From: JACCZX01 sp038216465 | GTDB taxonomy: Bacteria > Pseudomonadota > Gammaproteobacteria > Burkholderiales > Burkholderiaceae_F | Reading direction: 5' to 3' | Assembly: GCA_038216465.1 (NCBI GenBank) | Contig: JBBQQC010000001.1 | Coordinates: forward strand, 1 to 64,000 | DNA: 64,000 nucleotides | In this document: positions 58,839 through 64,000 of the stretch, in pieces | Layout of the letters: every line of letters begins with the position of its first letter | Numbering within the stretch: the stretch's first letter is position 1 | Notes under the pieces: model-generated | Databases searched by the model: none | What the model saw: only the letters and a program-made list of their open reading frames with translations | What the model was told of the DNA's origin: nothing | Position numbers and translations under genes: made by a program

Positions 58839-60371
58839 ATGCTTCCGCCGCCCGCCCAGTTCAATTTTTCGCAGCATCTGCTGGATGCGAACGCGTTACG
58901 TGCAGCGAAGCTTGCCTATCGCGACGATGCACGCAAGCTAACTTACGGTGAGCTGGAAGACGGGGTGCGTCGGTTCGCTTCTGCGCTCGCAGCGCTCGAC
59001 ATCCGCCGCGAAGAGCGCGTGCTGCTGTTGATGCACGACACGATCGACTGGCCGGTGGCATTTCTCGGCTGCCTGTTTGCAGGTGTCATCCCCGTCGCAC
59101 TGAACACGCTGCTGATGCCGGCCGATTACGCCTACATGCTGTCGCACAGCCGCGCGCAGGCAGCCTTTGTCTCGAGCACATTGGCGCCCGTATTGAAGCA
59201 GGCGATGAGTGCCGCACCGCACGAAGTCAAGCGCGTCGTCGAGACATCGGAGTTTGCAGCGCTGCTGGCGCAACACGCGCCAGCGAAATCGCCCGCGCCG
59301 ACGGCGGCGGACGAGATCGGTTTCTGGCTATATTCGTCGGGCTCGACCGGCAAGCCGAAAGGTACCGTGCATACGCATGCGAATCTGTACTGGACCGCAG
59401 AGTTATACGGCAAGCCGATCCTCGCGCTCCGCGAGAACGATGTCGTGTTCTCAGCCGCAAAACTGTTTTTCGCCTACGGGCTCGGTAACGCGCTGACGTT
59501 TCCGCTGTCGGTCGGCGCGACCGTGCTGCTGATGGCGGAGCGGCCGACGCCGCCGGCCATATTCAAACGGCTCACAGAGCAGCGTCCGACGATTTTCTAC
59601 GGCGTGCCAACGCTCTATGCGGCGATGTTGGCCGCGCCCGAGCTTCCCGAGCGCAACAGCGTCAATCTACGGCTCGCTATCTCGGCCGGCGAGCCGTTGC
59701 CGAAGGACATCGGCGAGCGCTTTACGGCGCATTTCGGTTGCGAGATTCTCGACGGCATCGGTTCGACCGAAATGCTGCACATCTTTCTTTCGAATCGAGC
59801 GGGGCAAGTACGTTACGGCACGACCGGCACCCCGGTGCCGGGCTACCAGATCGAACTACGCGACGAGCACGGCGCGCTCGTCGCCGACGACGTCATCGGC
59901 GATCTGTACGTCAACGGACCGAGCGCGGCACTACTGTACTGGGCAAACCGCGAAAAATCGTGCGCGACGTTTGTCGGTGTCTGGACGAAGAGCGGAGACA
60001 AGTACGTTCGCGGCCGTGACGGTTACTTCACCTACGCCGGCCGCAGCGACGATATGTTGCGCGTCAGTGGTCAGTATGTTTCTCCGTTCGAAGTCGAGGC
60101 CGCGCTGATGCAGCACTCTGCGGTGCTTGAAGCAGCAGTGATCGGCAAGGCGGACGCCGACGGCCTGACCAAAACCAAGGCGTTCGTTGTGCTGAAGACC
60201 GCAAACTCCGCCTCTGCGGCGCTGGAAGACGAGCTGAAGACGTTCGTCAAGGAAAAGCTGGCCCCGCACAAGTACCCGCGCTTTGTCGAATTCGTGACCG
60301 AACTGCCGAAGACCGCGACCGGAAAGATTCAGCGGTTCAAGCTGCGCGAGAAGGAGGCGGCTGCTGGATGA
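58839..60371 (+). CDS. Benzoate-CoA ligase family protein
   Basis: A 510-residue acyl-adenylating enzyme that converts benzoate to benzoyl-CoA with ATP and CoA. AMP-binding motif YSSGSTGKPKG, A8-type YRDDARKLTYGELEDGV, ISAGEPLPKDIGERF, GIGSTEMLHIFLSN and the C-terminal PKTATGKIQRFKLRE are present. GSTEMLHI is the benzoate-ligase signature. Position next to boxC supports benzoate; 2-aminobenzoate as an alternative substrate cannot be excluded. The ATG at 58839 is favoured; 58788 adds 17 residues. Confidence 0.93.
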   Translation: MLPPPAQFNFSQHLLDANALRAAKLAYRDDARKLTYGELEDGVRRFASALAALDIRREERVLLLMHDTIDWPVAFLGCLFAGVIPVALNTLLMPADYAYMLSHSRAQAAFVSSTLAPVLKQAMSAAPHEVKRVVETSEFAALLAQHAPAKSPAPTAADEIGFWLYSSGSTGKPKGTVHTHANLYWTAELYGKPILALRENDVVFSAAKLFFAYGLGNALTFPLSVGATVLLMAERPTPPAIFKRLTEQRPTIFYGVPTLYAAMLAAPELPERNSVNLRLAISAGEPLPKDIGERFTAHFGCEILDGIGSTEMLHIFLSNRAGQVRYGTTGTPVPGYQIELRDEHGALVADDVIGDLYVNGPSAALLYWANREKSCATFVGVWTKSGDKYVRGRDGYFTYAGRSDDMLRVSGQYVSPFEVEAALMQHSAVLEAAVIGKADADGLTKTKAFVVLKTANSASAALEDELKTFVKEKLAPHKYPRFVEFVTELPKTATGKIQRFKLREKEAAAG

Positions 60372-60375
60372 TCGC

Positions 60376-61224
60376 GTGACCGATTCCGCCACAGCGAGCC
60401 ACGCGCGCGTCGTGATCGGCCCGCGGGAGTATTTACTCGACTACGAATGGATTGCGCGCGAGCGTCTAAGCGCGCCATTGCTCGTCTTCCTGCACGAGGG
60501 GCTCGGTTCCGTCGCGATGTGGCGCGACTGGCCGCGCAAGTTATGCGACGCCGGCGGTTTGCGCGGGCTGGTTTATTCGCGCCCCGGTTACGGGCGCTCG
60601 ACACCGCGGCCGCGTGACGAAAAATGGCCGGTCGATTTCATGCATCAACAAGCGCGCGAGGTGCTGCCCGCGTTTTTGCAGGCGCTGGGGGTCAACGCAG
60701 CGAGCGAGCCGCCATGGCTGGTCGGTCACAGCGACGGCGCATCGATCGCGTTGATTTATGCGGCCTCGTTTCCGGAACGTGTGGCGGGTGTCATCGCGCT
60801 CGCGCCACACGTTTTCGTTGAGGATCTGTCGATCGAGAGCATCGAGCGCACGCGCGAAACATACCTCGCAACTACCGATACGCAGCGGTCAACGCTCAGG
60901 GTTAAGCTTGCCCGCTATCACGAAGATCCGGATTCGGCGTTTTGGGGCTGGAATGACATCTGGCTGAATCCGGCGTTTCGTAGTTGGAACATCGAAGCCT
61001 TATTGGCCGCGATCACCAAGCCGGTTTTGGCGGTGCAAGGCGAAGATGACGAATATGGAACGATGGCGCAATTGGACAGCATTGCCAGCCACGCTCCGCA
61101 TTCCCAGCTGCTGAAGTTGCCGGCGTGCGGGCATTCGCCGCAGCGCGATCAGCCTCAGCAGGTTATAGAAGCTGCGGCCGATTTTGTTTCAGGCATGTAC
61201 AACGGAGGAAGTTCGAATGAATAG
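60376..61224 (+). CDS. Alpha/beta-fold hydrolase
   Basis: A 282-residue hydrolase. The oxyanion region is FLHEGLGSVAMWRDWP, the nucleophile elbow GHSDGAS provides Ser, and QGEDDEYGT plus ACGHSPQRDQP supply Asp and His. Its GTG start lies four bases after the ligase gene. Similar hydrolases accompany box clusters, where a thioesterase or enol-lactonase role has been considered, but the actual substrate is not known. The 3' end overlaps the ABC solute-binding gene by eight bases. Confidence 0.88.
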   Translation: MTDSATASHARVVIGPREYLLDYEWIARERLSAPLLVFLHEGLGSVAMWRDWPRKLCDAGGLRGLVYSRPGYGRSTPRPRDEKWPVDFMHQQAREVLPAFLQALGVNAASEPPWLVGHSDGASIALIYAASFPERVAGVIALAPHVFVEDLSIESIERTRETYLATTDTQRSTLRVKLARYHEDPDSAFWGWNDIWLNPAFRSWNIEALLAAITKPVLAVQGEDDEYGTMAQLDSIASHAPHSQLLKLPACGHSPQRDQPQQVIEAAADFVSGMYNGGSSNE

Positions 61225-62386
61225 CAGACGCATAATCACCCTCGCGACCGCGCTGTGCGTAGCGATTGCCGCGTGGCCGACCGGCGCGCAACAGCAGCAG
61301 AAACTAAAGGTCGGTTTGATGCTGCCGTTCACCGGAACGTTCGCTGCGCTCGGCACCGCGATCGAGAACGGTTTCAAGCTGCACGTGCAGGAAAACGGTG
61401 GCAAATTGGGAGGTCGCGAAATCGAGTATTTCCGCGTCGACGACGAGTCTGATCCCGCGAAAGCAACCGACAATGTCAGCAAGCTGATCAACCGCGACAA
61501 GGTCGACGTGGTGGTCGGCACCGTGCACTCGGGTGTCGTGATGGCGATGGCCAAGGCTGCGCGCGACACCAATACGCTGCTGATCATTCCCAACGCTGGC
61601 GCGAATGCCGTCACCGGATCGATGTGCGCACCGAATATTTTCCGCACGTCGTTTTCGAACTGGCAGCCGTCGTACGCGGCCGGCGTGATCGCCGCCGAGC
61701 GCGGCCACAAAACAGCCGTGTCGATCACGTGGAAGTATGCGGCGGGTGATGAAGCGGCAGCGGCATTCAAGGAAGGATTCACCAAGGGCGGCGGCACGGT
61801 CGTCAAGGAACTAAACCTGCCGTTCCCGGGCGCTGAGTTCCAGGCGCTTCTAACCGAAATCGCATCGCTGAAACCCGACGCCACATTCGCGTTCTTTGCC
61901 GGCGGCGGCGCCGTAAAGTTCGTCAAGGACTACGCGGCCGCAGGGCTGATGAAGACGGTGCCGCTATACGGTCCGGGGTTTCTCACCGACGGTACGCTCG
62001 AAGCACAAGGGGAAGCGGCGCAGGGACTCTTGACGACGTTGCACTACGCCGACGGCCTGTCGAACGAGAAAGACAAATCGTTTCGCCTGAACTACGTCAA
62101 GGCCTACAAGCTGCAGCCCGATGTGTACGCCGCGCAGGGCTACGACGCCGCACAGTTGCTCGCAGCGGGATTAAACGGCGTCAAGGGTGACTCGTCGAAG
62201 CGCGCCGAGATGATCAAGGCGATGGAGGCGGCGAGGATCGACAGCCCGCGCGGCGCGTTCGCGCTGTCGAAGTCGCACAATCCAGTGCAGGACATCTATT
62301 TGCGCAAGGTCGAGGGCGGCGCCAATAAGTATCAGAAGGTGGCGGTAAAGGGACTGGCCGATCCGGCGGCCGGCTGCAAGATGTAA
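61217..62386 (+). CDS. Branched-chain-type ABC importer, periplasmic substrate-binding protein
   Basis: A 389-residue type I binding protein (Leu/Ile/Val-binding family). Its signal peptide ends near 24 (WPTGAQ), and the mature start KLKVGLMLPFTGTFAALGTAIENGFKLHVQENGG is typical. VDVVVGTVHSGVVMAMAKAARDTNTLLIIPNAGAN follows. The start at 61217 has GGAGGAA upstream. Its place after benzoate-CoA ligase and before a LivH-type permease gene points to uptake of benzoate or a related aromatic acid, as is usual for such transporters in box clusters. Confidence 0.93.
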   Translation: MNSRRIITLATALCVAIAAWPTGAQQQQKLKVGLMLPFTGTFAALGTAIENGFKLHVQENGGKLGGREIEYFRVDDESDPAKATDNVSKLINRDKVDVVVGTVHSGVVMAMAKAARDTNTLLIIPNAGANAVTGSMCAPNIFRTSFSNWQPSYAAGVIAAERGHKTAVSITWKYAAGDEAAAAFKEGFTKGGGTVVKELNLPFPGAEFQALLTEIASLKPDATFAFFAGGGAVKFVKDYAAAGLMKTVPLYGPGFLTDGTLEAQGEAAQGLLTTLHYADGLSNEKDKSFRLNYVKAYKLQPDVYAAQGYDAAQLLAAGLNGVKGDSSKRAEMIKAMEAARIDSPRGAFALSKSHNPVQDIYLRKVEGGANKYQKVAVKGLADPAAGCKM

Positions 62387-62408
62387 AGCAAAATCGGCCC
62401 AATTGCAG

Positions 62409-62438
62409 CAGCGGCGCGTCGGAAACTACTCGCCGCTG
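62409..62438 (+). terminator. Conserved hairpin after the solute-binding gene, copy 1
   Basis: CAGCGGCG (62409-62416) pairs with CGCCGCTG (62431-62438) over a 14-base loop and is followed by TTCCTTTCT. It may be a partial terminator or mRNA-stabilising structure that lets the binding protein be made in excess over later genes. Confidence 0.5.
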
Positions 62439-62493
62439 TTCCTTTCTCCGACCGCGCGCTGCCCGGCCCGGCCGCGGCGGACAAGGACCTGAA

Positions 62494-62904
62494 TTGAAAT
62501 ACATACCATTTCAAAAACGTTACCGTCACAAAGCGTGGCTGCTTTCCGCTCTGATTCTGAGTCTGGGGCAGTGTTTCGCCGGTGCGGCGTCCGCCAGCGA
62601 CGGCTTCTATAGCGAAACCAGTCATACGCTGTTCGGCGCGGTCGCTGGCGGCGCATTCACCTGGGGCGCGAACTACGTGGTGCCCGAGCACCGCGCCCTT
62701 GTCGGCTTTGCAGCGAGCGCTGCCGTCGGAGTTCTGGCCGAGTTGAACGACAAGAAGTTCTCCGTTCTCGATGCCGGCGCACACGCGCTCGGCGCGGCTT
62801 TCGGCGCCGCGATTACCGACGAGTTCCTGCTGGCCCCTGTAATCAAGCGTGATGTCGGGCACAACTCTTCTTACATAGGCGTAATCCTGGTCAAACAGTT
62901 TTAG
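62494..62904 (+). CDS. Small membrane protein, tandem copy 1
   Basis: A 136-residue protein from a TTG start (62494) that is also conserved in copy 2. A signal-like segment (WLLSALILSLGQCFAGAASA) is followed by Gly/Ala-rich hydrophobic regions with conserved polar residues: SHTLFGAVAGGAFTWG, VPEHRALVGFAASAAVGVLAEL and VLDAGAHALGAAFGAAITDEFLLAPVIKRD. The His, Glu and Asp-His pattern is loosely like YfiM/VanZ-type membrane proteins, but this is tentative. Function is unknown. It lies within the ABC importer operon. Confidence 0.75.
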   Translation: MKYIPFQKRYRHKAWLLSALILSLGQCFAGAASASDGFYSETSHTLFGAVAGGAFTWGANYVVPEHRALVGFAASAAVGVLAELNDKKFSVLDAGAHALGAAFGAAITDEFLLAPVIKRDVGHNSSYIGVILVKQF

Positions 62905-62963
62905 CCTGCCGGGCGGCCCGGCGCGTTGATCTGCAAGATGTAAAGCAAAATGACCCCCAATTG

Positions 62964-62993
62964 CAGCGGCGCGTGGGAAACTGCTCGCCGCTG
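62964..62993 (+). terminator. Conserved hairpin, copy 2
   Basis: CAGCGGCG (62964-62971) and CGCCGCTG (62986-62993) repeat exactly the stem of copy 1, followed by TTCTCTT. Preservation of both arms while the loop has changed suggests selection on the structure. Confidence 0.5.
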
Positions 62994-63073
62994 TTCTCTT
63001 GGGTCCGACAGCGCTTGCTGAACGTTGAGGATTCAAAGCAACACGTGGCCCGCCACGACCGACCAACACGGGG

Positions 63074-63487
63074 TTGAAATCCATGCCATCTCAAAAACAT
63101 CGGAGTCGCCGAGCCTGGCTGCTTTCCATTCTGATTCTGTGTCTAGGACAATGTTTTGTGGGCGAAGCATTCGCCAGCGATTCCTTCTACAGCGAGGCCA
63201 GTCATGGGCTCTTCGGCGCCCTCACCGGCGGCGCATTCACTTGGGGCGCGGACTACGTGCTGCCCGAGCACCGCGCCCTCGTTGGCTTCGCGGCCGGCGC
63301 CACCGTCGGAATTCTCGGCGAGGCACTTAGCCGAAACGGGTTCTCGGCCCTGGACGCCGGTTCACACCTGCTCGGCGCCGCTTTCGGCGCGGCGGTTACC
63401 GACAAATTTCTGTTGGCCCCTGTGATCAAGCGTGATGTCGGGCACAGCTCCTCTTACATAGGCGTCATCCTGGTCAAACACTTTTAG
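63074..63487 (+). CDS. Small membrane protein, tandem copy 2
   Basis: A 137-residue paralogue of copy 1; by eye about three-quarters of residues match, with the C-terminal APVIKRDVGH-SSSYIGVILVK region nearly identical. It retains the signal-like start (WLLSILILCLGQCFVGEAFA) and the Pro-Glu-His-Arg and Asp-Ala-Gly-x-His motifs. The start may be TTG at 63074, shared with copy 1, or ATG at 63083. It ends 23 bases before the permease gene. Function is unknown. Confidence 0.75.
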   Translation: MKSMPSQKHRSRRAWLLSILILCLGQCFVGEAFASDSFYSEASHGLFGALTGGAFTWGADYVLPEHRALVGFAAGATVGILGEALSRNGFSALDAGSHLLGAAFGAAVTDKFLLAPVIKRDVGHSSSYIGVILVKHF

Positions 63488-63510
63488 CCTACGGGCGGCC
63501 CGGACCCTCG

Positions 63511-64000
63511 ATGGACCTCGGCACGTTCCTGATCCAGTGCCTGAATGCGGTCCAGTACGGGCTCCTGTTGTTTCTGGTTGCGAGCGGACTCACGCTGATT
63601 TTCGGCATCATGGGCGTGATCAATCTCGCGCATGGCAGCTTCTACATGATTGGCGCGTACATGGCATTCGCGCTGGCGCCATGGGTCGGCGCCACACTGG
63701 GCGGAGGATTTTTTGCGACGCTGCTGATCGGCCTGATGCTCTCGATCGCCTTCGGCTATCTGCTGGAGTGGGGTTTCTTCAGCTTCCTGTACGAGCGCGA
63801 GCATTTGCAGCAGGTGCTGATGACCTACGGCTTGATCCTGGTGTTCGAGGAGTTGCGCAGCATCATCGTCGGCGATGACGTTCACGGCGTCGCAGCGCCG
63901 GCATGGCTCAACGGCAGCGTGCCGCTCGGCGACGTCATGACGTATCCGACCTACCGGTTGTTCATTTCGGCCGTATGCGTCGCCGTCGCGCTCGGACTTT
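63511..64000 (+). CDS. Branched-chain-type ABC importer permease (LivH family), cut by window end
   Basis: The reading frame opens with ATG at 63511 and stays open to the last base, giving 163 codons of a membrane permease. It reads MDLGTFLIQCLNAVQYGLLL, then ASGLTLIFGIMGVINLAHGSF, the hallmark of LivH-type permeases, followed by further membrane segments. It is the inner-membrane partner of the solute-binding protein upstream, and the remaining transporter genes (second permease, ATPases) would lie outside the window. The 3' end is not seen. Confidence 0.95.
   Translation, partial: MDLGTFLIQCLNAVQYGLLLFLVASGLTLIFGIMGVINLAHGSFYMIGAYMAFALAPWVGATLGGGFFATLLIGLMLSIAFGYLLEWGFFSFLYEREHLQQVLMTYGLILVFEELRSIIVGDDVHGVAAPAWLNGSVPLGDVMTYPTYRLFISAVCVAVALGL

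Larger units (their letters stand above)
62374..63503 (+). repeat. Diverged tandem duplication of about 557 bp
   Basis: Two copies, starting at 62374 and 62931, share the sequence CTGCAAGATGTAAAGCAAAAT (the end of the solute-binding gene), a conserved 8-bp hairpin, a TTGAAAT start region, a small membrane-protein gene and the sequence after its stop (TTTTAGCCT...GGGCGGCCCGG). The second copy therefore carries a relic of the solute-binding gene end. The copies have clearly diverged, so this is not an assembly duplicate. Confidence 0.9.

Noticed and set aside
57103..60371. Complete benzoyl-CoA pathway
   Set aside because: boxA, boxD and boxR are absent from the window, so only boxB, boxC and the ligase are called.

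Overview
This 64 kb window is GC-rich, densely packed chromosomal DNA from a Gram-negative bacterium, most likely a betaproteobacterium of the order Burkholderiales. The evidence is the run recA-recX-DUF2889-sucC-sucD-terC on one strand, the aerobic benzoyl-CoA (box) genes, a kynurenine-type tryptophan pathway, many exported and outer-membrane proteins, and the general gene repertoire. This assignment is inferred from gene content and order. No rRNA is present. One tRNA (Lys, anticodon UUU) is present. I see no CRISPR array, insertion sequence, integrase or prophage.

Layout. 1-6.9 kb (minus strand): a co-directional run from recA, under two tandem LexA boxes, through recX, a DUF2889 protein, sucCD, a TerC-family membrane protein, a PP2C phosphatase and a double-FHA protein. 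7.0-18 kb: tRNA-Lys, a cold-shock protein with an intrinsic terminator, a prolyl-4-hydroxylase-like dioxygenase, succinate-semialdehyde dehydrogenase, a class III-like PPK2, an EF-G paralogue, an MFS permease, EttA, an RhlE-like helicase and a small acetyltransferase. 18-30 kb: an SDR protein, a PVYQP-repeat exported protein, a zinc metallopeptidase, a Rieske dioxygenase, a TerB/DUF697-like protein, two transporters, ChaC, PdxH, a NarL-type two-component system and a DUF72 protein. 30-36.6 kb (minus): an exported redox cluster (TlpA-like thioredoxin, DUF4266 lipoprotein, DUF3570 beta-barrel, ApbE), then MsrA and a LemA/TPM/TPM operon. 36.7-45 kb: a DMT permease, a two-domain flavoprotein of the 2-aminobenzoyl-CoA/salicylyl-CoA hydroxylase type, kynU-kynA-RidA, a small less GC-rich module (unknown protein, HTH regulator, small membrane protein) and glutaryl-CoA dehydrogenase. 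45-52.5 kb: four exported proteins, including a 973-residue VIT/TPR/DUF2135 protein. 52.5-64 kb: box operon (boxC, boxB, MaoC, IlvD/Edd-type dehydratase, DHDPS-like protein) divergent from benzoate-CoA ligase, an alpha/beta hydrolase and a branched-chain-type ABC importer. The importer is interrupted by a diverged tandem duplication of a small membrane-protein gene; the permease runs off the window end.

How it works together. The window carries two aromatic-degradation modules. Tryptophan goes through KynA and KynU towards anthranilate, next to a divergent aryl-CoA-type flavoprotein. Benzoate is imported, activated to benzoyl-CoA, epoxidised by BoxB and ring-opened by BoxC. boxA, boxD, boxR, kynB and an assigned anthranilate-CoA ligase are not in the window.

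Best leads for something under-described: (1) the TlpA/DUF4266/DUF3570/ApbE cluster, whose barrel protein carries a D-x-x-S-G-A-S sequence matching the ApbE flavinylation consensus; (2) the three-gene HTH module at 42.5-43.6 kb with a near-leaderless promoter; (3) a perfect 21-bp inverted repeat exactly filling the gap before chaC; (4) the tandem duplication inside the ABC importer operon; and (5) recurring -10-like boxes exactly six bases upstream of start codons that lack Shine-Dalgarno sequences.
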